Assembly (NCBI GenBank): GCA_963402885.1
Contig: OY727097.1
Coordinates: forward strand, 30,807,401-30,871,400
Length of the DNA: 64,000 bases
Source: Antedon bifida
Taxonomy: Eukaryota; Echinodermata; Crinoidea; Comatulida; Antedonidae
Reading direction: 5' to 3'
The position numbers and the translations under genes are program-made. Below, piece after piece: positions 47,840-59,621 of the stretch (position 1 is the stretch's first letter; every line of letters starts with the position of its first letter). Under the pieces are notes generated by a model. That model was given only the letters and a program-made list of their open reading frames with translations. It ran no database searches and had not been told where the DNA came from.

Positions 47840-48389
47840 ATCATATAGGCCTAGGCTAGATTCATTTAAGTAGGGATTTTGTGAAATATTGTTTGAAAAT
47901 CATTGCCAGAATTCTTTTTTTATATTCTGCATAATTAATCTAGCTTCAATCAATTATTAAAAGCTAGATGATGGTTAATGTTAGAAGTTTGAGGTACATA
48001 AAATTAAAAATGGAATTTCAAAAAATAAAAAATTACAAATTGTACATTTATTAAATAATCAAATTAAATAACAATTGGTTAAACATTCTTTTTATTCTAA
48101 AGAATATCATGTGTAAGCCTTTCTAGGCTCTGTCTAGTTAGGCCTAACATCTACAACCACCACCACGTGGCCGCCAATGCCCTCTACTGGGCTGCTGGCA
48201 CGTGTTCATTTTCCATCATGCACGTCCGGCTTCCTTTCGTCAGTAGTGGTTCGACTTTATTTGTAATTAAAACCGTATAAAATGTGGATTTTAAATATTG
48301 TTGTATAACTGTAGAATTATACCTAAAATATATTGTAAAATAGTGATATTAGGACAAATTACTTATACAAATAGGCACCCCCTAAACAA

Positions 48390-48550
48390 AACCTCACCTC
48401 GAAGTCAACGGCAGAACACAAAAGGGTTATAAAAAAAATCTCATTTCGTTTTTATACCGTCAAACAATGAGGGCAGACTTTAACATTAAATGAGGGCGCG
48501 CTGCTAGTTGCTGCTAAAAAATCAAAAGCTTTACGTTGCCAAGGTAAACC
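48390..48550. promoter_or_regulatory. putative bidirectional promoter: snoRNA host (-) and DNAAF6 (+)
   Basis: The minus-strand host exon 1 starts near 48426 with a pyrimidine-rich CCCTTTTG. On the plus strand a noncoding DNAAF6 first exon is suggested by the donor GCCAAG/GTAAAC at 48543/48544, whose acceptor is at 48885. The two start sites are thus probably 30-120 bp apart. Start sites are inferred, not observed. Confidence 0.55.
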
Positions 48551-48918
48551 TGAGGAAAAAAACACTAATATTATAAGGTATAAGGAGTAGAATACTGATA
48601 CATTATTAGTTACATGGGTTATTATCATTTCAATATTCAAATTAAACCATTCTTTAGGCCTAGATGTTTGGTTTCTGATACGCAAGGCTAGGAGAAATAT
48701 AATCGTTTTTCTTCGAGCCTCCAAAAACGCTGTAGGACGGTGGTTTGGCCTGCTGGGAGTCATTTCGCCCCATCTAACAAACATTTTTAATAACTTTATG
48801 TTGTATGATAGATCGGTTCTACTATTATAATTAAGCAAGGTTTTTGTTGTTACGTTTTGCAATCAGTTTTATTTTCTTTTTTCAGCAGGTTTTTTTTAAT
48901 TAAAATTTGTATTTACGG

Positions 48919-50530
48919 ATGATGGAAACTTCATTAGGACTCGCCGGTATTTCTGCATTGTCTCAACTTCTTAAACCTCCTGAATCTGACAGTGATAGTG
49001 ACGAGGACAAAGTAAGATTGCAGTAATTATTTATAAACTAAAAGGCTGAGTCTGGGAGTATATTTGTTGTACTTCTCTTTCAGCTTTACAAATTTATAGT
49101 GGACGATGGAGAATTGATTGATTTTTTTTTTTTAAATTAAGGGTGTAGCCTATTTAATATTATTCAATATTTCAATATTCAACAGCCAGTATCTAGGACA
49201 CAGCAAATGGGGCCAGGAAGCATTGGACCACCTAAGAAAGTACATACAACACCTGCACAAGGTAATGTGTGTATGCCTAGCATAATGATCTAAACAAACT
49301 AAATTACTGTTTATTACTACTAAATAGTAATACAGATTTATTTGGTTACGTTACACAGATACTAAGCCAGCATCAACAAAAAACTGCAAAGATATTTGGG
49401 ATGCAGATGAGGTGCAGGAAGGAGGAGAGTTTGATGATTTAGATGATCCAAGACCTGAACCAGAGTAAATGAATAAAACTACACTTAAACACTATTGCAC
49501 AATCAAGCACTGCGCTATTGCATAATCAAACACTATTGCACAGTCAGGCACTGACGTACTATTGCACAATCAAACGCTATTGCACAATTAACACAGTCAA
49601 TGAGTCTAAAAACTATTTTTATCTTTGTAGGTATGAGATTATTTTCAAGCAAAAAGTTGCAACAGAAGACATGTTCCTAGGGATGGGCAACAAAACAAAT
49701 GCTACATCATCTTGTGAAGACATTGTTGTAAGTTTTTAAAAATCAGAAAATAAATACATTTTTTTTAGGTGACTACAACACAACATTGTATACCATATTT
49801 GCAAATTGTTTGCAGTATACCATATTATTGTTTATCTTTTAAGGTGAAAATAACTTTACCAAACACCAAATATGGAGATGTTACTCTAGATGTCAATGAC
49901 AAATTTTTAAGTTGTGCAACACCGAATTAGTGAGTATATAAATCAACTAAATATGTCTTGAAGAGCACCCTCTATAATGACACTCTGGTACAATAATGAA
50001 CGTAATAAATGTCTTTAAAAATGTCTTCTAGTTTCTAAAACATGAAGAGCACCCTCTATAATGATACTCTGGTATAATAAAATGAACGTATTAAATGTCA
50101 TCCATCTAGATTCTAAAATATGAAGAGCACCCTCTATAATGGCACTCGGGTACACAAGGAACATTTTCGCCAGTGTAGCGTAGCAAAAAGCTATACAAAA
50201 CAACCTTATTGCTACACATTTTGAAAATTGTGTAGCAAAAAATACAATACAAAACTATGTTTCTCGACTTAAAAATCAGTTTGATTAGCAATATTGCTAA
50301 ACAAAATTTTTAAATGAAAATTTTCCCTGGTACAATAAAATGCACGTAGTTATGGCCCTTTCACACCTAACAATTAAACAAAATTATTTCTTAAATTTTT
50401 TAGTAAACTTAGTTTGCATCTACCTCACCCAGTTGACAGTAAAAATGGAAGAGCTAAATGGGACGCAGAAAACTCATTGTTGACAGTTACCATGCCGATG
50501 GTAAGAGATTACGACTTCCTGAACTTTTGA
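48919..50530 (+). CDS. DNAAF6: DNAAF6 (PIH1D3), dynein axonemal assembly factor
   Basis: Six coding exons with matching phases: 48919-49011, 49186-49261, 49359-49464, 49631-49727, 49844-49929, 50404-50530 (194 aa plus stop). Recognisable blocks are SALSQLLKPPESDSDSDED, GPGSIGPP, DIWDADEV, YEIIFKQKVATEDMFLG and the CS-like ending ITLPN ... DVNDKFL ... LSLHLPHPVD ... LLTVTMPM. Human PIH1D3 is about 214 aa, so this is full length. The known role is cytoplasmic, HSP90-linked pre-assembly of axonemal dynein arms. A 5' noncoding exon ending at 48543 is likely, with the coding exon starting at acceptor 48885. Confidence 0.95.
49491..49590. repeat. short tandem repeat in DNAAF6 intron
   Basis: Irregular units of about 19-30 bp with CTATTGCACAATCAAACA, five to six copies. 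Lies between exons 49359-49464 and 49631-49727. Confidence 0.75.
49960..50160. repeat. tandem repeat in last DNAAF6 intron, period 78-84 bp
   Basis: GAAGAGCACCCTCTATAATG starts at 49960, 50044 and 50122, followed by CACTCTGGTACAATAA and ATGAACGTA. Two full units and one partial. Confidence 0.88.
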
Positions 50531-53485
50531 AGAAATAACCATTTTTCATGAAGTGAGAACAACTTTTTGTGATGCGGAGATTATTACAAAGCATGCCATC
50601 ATTTGAGATGAGAAAAGATGCAAGAATGATGGTATTAATGATATACAAGCTGGTGTACATAGATGAGGAGGAAGAAGAAGAAAGCTGGCAATAAGAAGAC
50701 TGTAGATTGAGCTATGACATTTTATACAGTTATTGAATATACTATGCTTCATAATGAAAGAAGGATAAATATTAATTTTTATTAATTTATGAATTATTAA
50801 ATGAATTATTGTTAAAAATTCCCCAAACCTGTTTCCACCAAAATCAATATTAATGAAAGAATGTGTGAATGCACCAACAAGACAATTTAAAAATTGTCCT
50901 GCAATTTTAAATATTAATATAAATTTGAGTAATTTTATTTATGGAAACATACACCATTTTATGATAAAATTTATTTATATTTGTTTCAATTATTGTTTTA
51001 CCCTGTACAGTATTTAATTCACCTCCTACACACATATAGCTTAGACAAATATATTTTATACAATGCACTTTTAATTTTAACAACAGGCCATCTTATAATA
51101 TAAGTTATATATTTATTCATCCAAACAATTTTGGAAATTTTCCTTGGCATTGACACATTAAAATGTATTGAAATAAATACTGTATTGAAATAAGTACTCA
51201 GAGGTATACTGTATTGTTTTCCAACCTAACTTCCAGATTAAAACATCATAACATTTTAGAAATTATTTTCAGCAATAAAATGATGGACATTTACTGATGT
51301 AAAGATTTGAGCTAACCCGATTTGTACATCTACAGATAGTTTATACGTTACTCAATATTTATTATTAACATTAAATTGAAGGGGGATCTATTAGCTAAGC
51401 AAACAGCGTCGACTGACCCCGACGAGCTAACATATCGAGTTGTCTGAACAACCCAAGTGCACCACTCAAGAATTTCATATTGACATTGATATCGCCTATT
51501 GAGCAAATAGACTTGAATAGATGGAGTTTGACCAAGGAGAAATGCTTTAAACGCTGTGTTTGTTTCATTCAGTATGGTATCTTTGGTGTGAATATCTATG
51601 TTTGCTTAATATATAATAATATAATTAGCCAGAATATACAATATAAAACACAACCAGAGGATGAATTTCAGCCCTACAATAAAGATTATACTGTACTCTA
51701 TTAAAATTGAATATAATATCAAAATTCTATTTAAAATTCCATAGAGACAACAGACACTTGAAGTTTTATAATAAACGTAAGGTAATGTATATGAAATAAC
51801 CCTAATTTTAAACGCTCTTTAAATATTTATAACCATACAATGATATAAAGACTAAAGTTATAAAATGCCGACACATGACCCCATAACTTGGTAACAATGC
51901 ATTTGATGTCTTTAGAAAAGGAAGTTATTTCAAATAATAAAAATAATACTAAAAAGCTCACATGGTTTGAATTACTTGTTGTAACAGAAATGGTTTGACT
52001 TTGTATGTTAGTTTGCACACAAGAAACAGAAATATTGCGCATGCATATGATAAGCCACAATCATAAGTTTAAAACGCGCTCGCCAAAGTATGCGTCGTTG
52101 TTGTGACTGGGAGACATGTCTCACCCGAGTCATCATCGCATGTCTCACCGTTACATAACAATAAATTACGCGCTCCGCTGATTGGTGGTAGACTTTACTT
52201 AATTATTACTTATTAACTGTCATTTTTGTAATTCGATAATCCAATACCGTGTGTCGATATATAATATGTATGTTACTTAAGCTTAGACAATTGTAATCAA
52301 TCAACAACCATCGATTTCGTCTTAAACTAACACAACATTATTGTATGCGTGCCAATAACAACGTAAACTCAATATGACGACTGATGATGATGATAAGTTC
52401 GAAATTTAAATTGGTTAATCCAATTATTTCATCTATAAGTAAACATGCTCAAAGGGCATATTTTTTGTAACCCCACAGCAACAATGGACTCGTCGTTTTG
52501 TGTAAATCATCATAGGAGGATTAGGCTATAATACAATAATAAAAACAGAACAGAATTCCCTAAAAGGGATGTATTATTACAAAACAGATAAATAAGCCCG
52601 GGAGGTAAACGTATTTTTCACTAGACAGAGGCCTATTGTACGATGAAAATGACGAATGACCATCAGGCCTAGGAACCTTCATCATTTATTCATTTTATTG
52701 GGCAGTCGGAATTAAGAGGTAAGCTCATGGATGTTTGTCATAATCTGGTATTTTTTGTATACATCAATAAAGCTTGGTTCCCATTGGACGCCAACGCAAC
52801 GACTAGGCGCAACGCAAGTGAGATGACCAATCACAAGCGGCAGTTTGAATGATCTATCAAATTACTTGCGGCGCGCTTACGACCTTGCGTTGCGTCCAAG
52901 TGGGAACCAAACTTTATGACAAGGAAGTTTTTTTTTCAAACAACTGAACATACAAGAGACGAAAAGACGAAAAGTCCAACTTTCACTTTCATCAAAATTA
53001 AATATGACTTGTAGGCCTAATATTAATTTCAGGAAATACATTAAAGGTTGTATTCATTTACCTATATTTAGACAATTTATCCTGTTCATAAACCGAAAAA
53101 ACCCCGATAACTAACTCTCAATGAAATGAAAAAAATATTGTTTATTCTCTATTGTTCTTTCAGCATATTTGGATCACAGAGACGCCATGTGGAACAGTCT
53201 ATTCAAGCTCCATGGAAACGAACAGCAATCGAGCGAGTTTGACATGAGGACCTATTGTTAAAGAGGTTTGTGGCTATACGGTCGACTTATTTGAGGTAAA
53301 TGCCAGATAAATGACAGATAATAAACGATGTAATACCAGTTTTATTATCTAATAATAACGCTTATTTTGTATTGTTAAAATACACATTGAAATAACATTT
53401 GAATGGATTCGTTTTACTATTTCAACTTATCAGTTTAAGGTAATAATACAACTTGTTTGAATCATTGGAAAGCAGGTAATACAAA
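50531..53485. other. 3' region of DNAAF6 and intergenic space
   Basis: DNAAF6 3'UTR is followed by AATAAA at about 51274; MITE B copy 3 is at 52770-52914. A splice acceptor TTCTTTCAG near 53163 and a donor near 53266 may delimit a 5'UTR exon of the next gene. No ORF of note. Confidence 0.5.
52770..52914. mobile_element. MITE family B copy 3
   Basis: 145 bp with inverted ends AAGCTTGGTTCCCATTGGAC and GTCCAAGTGGGAACCAAACT, flanked by TA on both sides. Confidence 0.92.
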
Positions 53486-55690
53486 ATGAGTAGTGTCGCT
53501 AGAAGGAAGTCTCTCAAAACTGTAAATTTGAAAAAATTAAATTCGGATGATATCGGACAGTTAAAAGACACCAGAGCTTCTGAGCTTGGTACGATTGTGA
53601 AATGTCACAATCATGCGTACGCGGTGTCAGTGAAGAGAGAGGTCGCTCAATGGTACAACGAACAGAATATTGCTGTCACAAAGTTATCACATGGACAGCA
53701 AAAAGTTTACAAGAACTTGTTGAAATTTCATCAAATCAAGAAAGACATCAAAAGAAAAGCGTATATTAATAAACAAATTGAAATACAAGAAAAACTTCGA
53801 GAAAAAGCAGCGTTTGAGAAGAGGGAAACAGAACTAAAGAAAATATCTGAAAAGAAAGCGAGTAATGTGAAGAAGAAAAGAGATCTTGACCAAATAAGGA
53901 AAGAGAAAAGTATTTTGAGATCAAAATACCAGGTTCTTCCTGGAATTGGAGAAGAAAAAGAAATCGAAAATACTGACACAAAAAATCATCAGACACACAT
54001 GTTGACAGAAAAGTCAAACACACAAGTAACATTTGAAGATGAACAGGATTCTATACTTCCACCCACAAGAGCGTCTTTGATACTAACACCAGAACTATCT
54101 GATCTAAGTGGTAGAATATCAGTACCAACCTATTCTATCCAGCCACCGAACAGGAAAAATGAAAACTTTCCACATAGGTACATCGAACCCCCGCAAAATA
54201 TAAGTCGGGCGAATTCGTTTACGGTTCCAAAAGTATCTCCAACTACAAGTCCAGTGAAGGAACATAGTTTTGTTGACGTGATTCAAAGGACTGGTTCACT
54301 AGTTATTCAGAAACCATTGGACTCTGATGCATCATTAATTGAAGTTGTTAACAAAGTGAACAGTGTTGGATTATCAAGGAACGATTCGTTTACTAAAATG
54401 AAAATGACTCCGCCACATTTTAGTCGCAAACCCTATAAATCTAAAAGTAATGAACTCGGAGATGATTCTGGAGTTGATTCAAGGACGTCCAGATTGTCTG
54501 AAGAATCAAACTGCCTTCACATCTCATCATCTCCACATAAAAAAGATTTAAACCCCCATACAGTGCTACCATCAATCTCGAACGTTTTAGTAGTAGATGA
54601 CACATCTTGCAAAGACTTTGATGCTGTCGATGCAACTAATAGTTTGCTTAGAACAACAGGAAATGGAAAATTAAAACGTAAGAAACGTCTAGACCAGAAG
54701 TCTAAACTTCTCGACGACATGAATAAATACCACGTAGGCATCCTTAACAGAACGTTTAGACTGCCTAACTATCAAGTACCCCAGATACATCATGTTACAC
54801 GTTATACAAAGAACAGTCAAGGTAGTTTAGTACCGAGTGAGCTGACAGTGAAACCGGCCTCAGAAGAATTCAAATTGCCATCAAACAGAAAGGCGTATAT
54901 GCTTAGAAAGGCGTTGACAACCGAACGAGCAAACGAGCCAGAAAGAGAAAGAAAACTCAAGGAATTCTTCGGCAAGATGTCCGACATGGGTATGTTGTTT
55001 AGGCCTAAATATTGCTTATAACAAAACAAAGATAATTTGTTTAATTTTGGGTAATTATAGGTCTATATAGGAGGCACAGTCTCTGAATACGATTTACACT
55101 TTCTTTACTCTCACCGTACGTTACAGTATTGTCATAAACACACAGAAAACAAATAATACACAGAACAAAAACAAAATATAAATGTTTACACGAAAAATCA
55201 ATCCCGAATGTAAGTACTGTAATAAGCCTGCTGTTGGACTTCAACCAGCACAATCATCTAACTTAGTAACAGTAATATGTAATTCATTATTGAAACTCTA
55301 ATTATTTGTTTTAGTTTGCTTCTTGAAGGAAATGTTTGAATAGGACTTGACACATTTTTGTCTGACGTGGTCTGAGTGACAAATGGTTACAGCCAACGTA
55401 TTAGCCAATATTTAAACAATACAAAAATGATAATTTTGTTTTTTGCAGATAGAGAAGTTCAAATAACTCGTAGCAAATCGAAGACAATGAGCGGTCGAAG
55501 GGAACCATTTCGTCATCATAAACCAGACGACTTTTCCCATTCGAGCCCTATGAGAAACAACGTGTATGGGTACATATTAGGCACAGCACAGGGAGATGTT
55601 ACGGATGTAAAGAACTGCCGCTACCTTCGAACAAATGAACACATGGGCTCAAGACGGGGCAAAGTTTCTAGTTGGGGAAAACATTATTAA
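53486..55690 (+). CDS. unknown basic coiled-coil protein, two coding exons
   Basis: Exons 53486-54989 and 55449-55690 join in phase (GACATGG plus ATAGAG), giving 581 aa. Residues about 60-150 form a Lys/Glu-rich coiled coil (KRETELKKISEKK, KSILRSKYQVLPGIG). The middle is Ser/Thr/Pro-rich and probably disordered (SNELGDDSGVDSRTSRLSEE). The C-terminal exon is basic and compact (RREPFRHHKPDDF, NVYGYILGTAQGDV). A 5' noncoding exon may lie near 53170-53262 after TTCTTTCAG. I do not recognise the family. Without the second exon the ORF ends after the donor in RPKYCL. Confidence 0.85.
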
Positions 55691-55951
55691 ATGAGATATA
55701 TATAGGTAATATGTATACACATTAATGCAAATAAAAGTTGAATTGAAACCAAATATTTATATCGTGTGGGACATTATGCACTCGTGTAAATGCGAGTACC
55801 CGAAAGGCCTACTCAAGAAAAGGGTGCAAAATGTCAAGTTAAACCAAGGCATATTTTTTGTTAATACTTTTAAAATGAATAAATGTAATAATATAAAGTT
55901 GGTTGTTTTCTAGTTTGTTCACCCATAATCTCATTAACTAATCCATCTATT

Positions 55952-56003
55952 CAATTCCTATAAAGCTTCGTTTAATTCAATTCATATAAAGCTTCGTTTA
56001 AAT
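55952..56003. repeat. 27-bp direct duplication
   Basis: TTCAATTCCTATAAAGCTTC and TTCAATTCATATAAAGCTTC occur back to back, each followed by GTTTAA. Confidence 0.8.
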
Positions 56004-56054
56004 TTGATTGTTTGAGTGTGAACTAATTCAGTCTTTTGTTCGATGTTTCGTTCA

Positions 56055-56165
56055 CTTGATTGTCTCTATGTCTGTCCGCACGATTGTCTCTATGTCTATT
56101 CGCACGATTTCCTCTATGTCTATTCGCACGATTGTCTCTATTATTATGTATGTCCGCATGATTGT
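56055..56165. repeat. 24-bp minisatellite
   Basis: GATTGTCTCTATGTCT plus RTYCGCAC is repeated about four to five times, in the space between the two unknown genes. It stays open in one frame (24 is divisible by 3) but has no other sign of coding. Confidence 0.85.
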
Positions 56166-56717
56166 AGTTTATCACATTTGCCGTTCATGAGTAACTAATG
56201 ATCTTGAACTTATTTCGAAAACCAATAGCATTGATCTTCGGCATTTCTTTGAACAAAGCATTTACAAATTCAAAACAATGGGAGCTTATTGAAATTGTAT
56301 GGGTCACGAAATACGTGTCCGTCTTCACCCTGAGCTATTTATACAGCAACGTATATTCTATTACAAGTTCACCAAGGATAGGTTGACCTACAGACTATGA
56401 ACGATCAATAATGTTGTTTGTTCTTTAGCTTTCGTGAAAATGACATTATCCTTGTTTAAATTCGTAAACCGACTTTGAAAAGAAACGCCAACAACAATGG
56501 AATCGTTAAACCAACACAATCATAAAGGGTCGTTCATCAAACGACAAAGTTACAGCAAGTTCTGTACGTTGCACACTAATCGATATCTGACTGAAAGGCG
56601 AGTAAACAGTCGGTTCATAGCAACCAAAGCGCTCGGTATGGTGACCAAGTTTGTAATGCAGAGAGTACACATATGCAGTGTTATGAAATGATACCATTGG
56701 GAAAATATTAAACGATT

Positions 56718-58259
56718 ATGTCTCGAAAATCGGATAAAAATGGCACACTTGTCGGTGAGAAATCTCAAGCAGTTTATTCTGCTAATTGGAAACTGGATAC
56801 GCTGCTTGGGAAACGACTTAGCATGTTAGATACATCGAAACGAAGAGTGTCTCATAGTATAACGATAGATCAAAGGATTGTGAACAAACGGTTTCAACTG
56901 AAGCTTCATCAGTCTAAAGTATACAATGCTAGAATGACTGGGAACCGGGATTTACTAAGACAGCTTACACATCGAGATAACTTTTCAAGTTTTAATACTT
57001 CGGTAGGCCAAGACGATAAGTATGCCGTTAATTTTAATAGGAATTCGGCGTCTGCACCTCCCGGTACTCGTCGTCGGTCTGAGAGCAATGATTATCAAAA
57101 AGAACCTGCAACTAGGGATATATCATCAACGTCTAGACAGGTTGAATCTGAACAAGAGTTGACAACGAAAAGAGAAAGCGCTCTTAAAGCATTGCAACGT
57201 CGAATGTCTTCGAGAAATATGCTCATTAATAAGACACCGAGTGAGCTGTTAAAGGTATCTTCTGGACAACTTCCAGTTATTGAATGCGAAGATGAGGATT
57301 CTAGCGAAGTTAAAAGTAAGAAAAAGGTTGTCACGTTCCCACAGGAGAGAACAACATATTCTAAAGAGGATTTAACTGACACTGATTATCAGACTACTGT
57401 TGATTGTCTGCTAGCTAAGCGACGACAACGACCAGTAACAGCTGCTACCCGATCTGTGAGCCATACTAAAGAATTAGAACATGGCATGGTTGCAGATTTA
57501 AATAATAATAATTACACATTACCGACTACTAAGCCTAAAAGACGGCCTAAATCGTCTACCGTACCTGGTCTCGAAACAACAAGTACTCGATCTATATCTT
57601 CAAGTGATAAACAACTAAAATCGATTGATTCGTCTGTTTTAGATAGTAAAACAAATATGAACGATTCTAGGGTAACGGAAAATGATTCTCCACAGTTGAA
57701 AATCACATCCAGCTCTACAAATGAGAAATTATCTGAAGAGATTCTTCCGATAACGATACAGGAATCAAGTATTAAACATCTTGAACAATTAGAAACCAAA
57801 TTACAAAGTAAGAGAAAATCAATTTCGACCAATCCTAAAAACAAACTTATTCCTAGTATATTTGGGGAGCAACGAAAAGTAACAATATTTGATGTAAATC
57901 AGGAACGAATTGACTCTTCTAATTTTCCTTGCCGTTTTGATAACTTTTTCGAAAGTCTAAAAGGTCTGGAAAACGATCAAGATCACTGTGCTGACTACTA
58001 CACAATGCGGTTACAGCAGACTTGTAATAAAAACGTCTCAAGACAAGAGCATCAACAGACCGAAGAGGAGAAGTTACACTCCATCAAAAGTGTTGGTAAT
58101 GTTGCCGCTAAAAACATGACATTCAGCGAGTTGAATCATGACTTTAGTGACTATCCATCCCAGTACTATCTTAACCCACGTTCATCATCAAACGTTGCCA
58201 GGAATGCAGGTAGTTTTTCTGTAAAAAATGCATGGGATGTTGCAGATCAATTACAATAA
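56718..58259 (+). CDS. unknown Ser-rich protein, 513 aa, single coding exon
   Basis: One open frame of 513 codons. The N-terminus is basic (MSRKSDKNG, WKLDTLLGKRLSMLDTSKRR, FQLKLHQSKVYNARMTGNRD); the rest is Ser/Thr-rich with KKKVVTFPQERTTYSKEDL and KPKRRPKSSTVPG. No domain or signal peptide is seen. It follows the 53486 gene on the same strand, 1.0 kb downstream. Both proteins have a basic N-terminus and Ser-rich body, so a distant relation is possible but not shown. A 42-bp palindrome begins three bases after the stop. Confidence 0.8.
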   Translation: MSRKSDKNGTLVGEKSQAVYSANWKLDTLLGKRLSMLDTSKRRVSHSITIDQRIVNKRFQLKLHQSKVYNARMTGNRDLLRQLTHRDNFSSFNTSVGQDDKYAVNFNRNSASAPPGTRRRSESNDYQKEPATRDISSTSRQVESEQELTTKRESALKALQRRMSSRNMLINKTPSELLKVSSGQLPVIECEDEDSSEVKSKKKVVTFPQERTTYSKEDLTDTDYQTTVDCLLAKRRQRPVTAATRSVSHTKELEHGMVADLNNNNYTLPTTKPKRRPKSSTVPGLETTSTRSISSSDKQLKSIDSSVLDSKTNMNDSRVTENDSPQLKITSSSTNEKLSEEILPITIQESSIKHLEQLETKLQSKRKSISTNPKNKLIPSIFGEQRKVTIFDVNQERIDSSNFPCRFDNFFESLKGLENDQDHCADYYTMRLQQTCNKNVSRQEHQQTEEEKLHSIKSVGNVAAKNMTFSELNHDFSDYPSQYYLNPRSSSNVARNAGSFSVKNAWDVADQLQ

Positions 58260-58261
58260 TT

Positions 58262-58303
58262 AAACTTTCACTTTCTGGTAAATTTACCAGAAAGTGGAAG
58301 TTT
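58262..58303. repeat. 42-bp near-perfect palindrome just after a stop codon
   Basis: Two 21-bp arms meet with no spacer at GGTAAA/TTTACC and differ at one position (T against G, which still pairs in RNA). In RNA this makes a long hairpin starting 3 nt after TAA. Could be a 3'UTR structure, a histone-like or small-RNA-generating hairpin, or the remains of a palindromic element. Confidence 0.85.
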
Positions 58304-58914
58304 GTGTAGGATTGGAAAATGGAGAATTGTGTAGGAACAATAATGACATGTTGATAATATTCTATTGGCGTGAAGAAAATATGCCTAACAATTGATTTCA
58401 GGTTTCCTCAACTTATTTAATACTTTACGGTATTGAAAAAACCCGAAAGTTTAAGTTACTAAAATTAAGTACTATTTGTTTAATATTCTAGATAAAGAAT
58501 TTAACGATGATCATGTGATCAGGCACCGGAAAATAAACAAACTAATTAAATAACGTTTTTTTGACTCATTGTTGGAGAACAATACATCATTGTAAGTCTC
58601 CCTTGACTTCTATTTAATTAAGATACAATTTCAAAGTATGTGCTATAAATACACCAGACCAATTGAACACATGGCGGCTCAACGAAGCCTCTCATGTTCT
58701 TACAAATCAAGATGAATACTCGATGGATTAAATGTATGTAAATTGCAATTGTATCTGTGAGTTTAATCCTTATACATCTTATACTTAGGCCTATACTTTT
58801 TTTACTTTATTTGTTATACAAAAGAAAGTTTGGTTGGCATGCGGGACCATTAGTGCACAGAATAGATCCGAATCATATTTTTGATTGCATGGGAAATATT
58901 ACATGACGCTACGC

Positions 58915-59072
58915 AAGATTGGTTTTCACCAGGACACAACATAATATGACGTACGCACAACGTCAAAAAGTAAATTGACCAATTACAAGCGATCCGATGG
59001 ATAATGTCGTTTATGATTGGTCGAATCATTAACATTGCGTGCACGTCCTAGTTGAAACGAGCCAATAAGCTT
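58915..59072. mobile_element. MITE family B copy 4 (degenerate)
   Basis: GATTGGTTTTCACCAGGAC and GTCCTAGTTGAAACGAGCC are diverged ends; the CAATTACAAGCGATC core matches copies 2 and 3. Confidence 0.75.
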
Positions 59073-59488
59073 AAAATAAAATGAAATAATGCTAATCTTA
59101 ATTTCATAAGATCAGAGAAAACCAATAATGTTAACTTTAATCGTAAAATTGTTACATGTATTATTTGTTGAATATATTTTATATTTTGCTGTTTATTAGT
59201 TTAAATTAAACTCATGATTGGTATATTACGTCATCACTATGTGAACACCTTAATTACAAATTACTGATGTTTAATACCTCACGAACTCAATGTCTTTCAA
59301 TGTTATAATACTGTAGTTCATTCATGTGGTTTATAGTAAATTATTATATTTATGTAAATAAAAATGAGAATTATAAGCAATAACTCGGAGTTTTGATTTC
59401 TTTTTTAAATATTCGATTATTTATTTAAATTAGGCAAAAGGAAGAAGTATTGTCACAGTATATTGTATATTAAATGAAGTTGTTCCAG

Positions 59489-59621
59489 TGCTCTGTCTAC
59501 ACTATCAACCTAGAAAAAAAGTGTGATGTGTCCAAATATGGTAGTGATATAACATCATCATGTCCATTATTATAAGCACATCACATTTTTGTTGTGACAT
59601 CAAGTTTAATAGACAAGGCTT
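59489..59621. mobile_element. MITE family A copy 14
   Basis: Left GCTCTGTCTACACTATCAA, core with GACATCAT-like palindrome, diverged right end AGTTTAATAGACAAGGCT. Confidence 0.8.

Larger units (their letters stand above)
45000..48426 (-). ncRNA. snoRNA host gene: 9 exons, 8 introns, one C/D snoRNA per intron
   Basis: Minus-strand exons with consensus borders: 48398-48426, 47605-47665, 47327-47365, 46969-47016, 46635-46677, 46229-46357, 45946-45994, 45679-45704 and a last exon from 45214 to near 45000 with AATAAA at 45011-45016. The start CCCTTTTGTG resembles the 5'TOP start of vertebrate snoRNA host genes. In order, introns hold U14, type-X, U14, U14, type-X, then three type-Y snoRNAs. Most exons are 26-129 nt and lack a long ORF, as in UHG/GAS5-like hosts; a 53-codon ORF is listed separately. 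Start and end are inferred. Confidence 0.85.

Noticed and set aside
48452-48862. 136-codon minus-strand ORF upstream of DNAAF6
   Set aside because: No homology or splice context; it overlaps the proposed plus-strand first exon and promoter.
57512-57844. 110-codon minus-strand ORF
   Set aside because: Antisense shadow of the 513-codon plus-strand gene.
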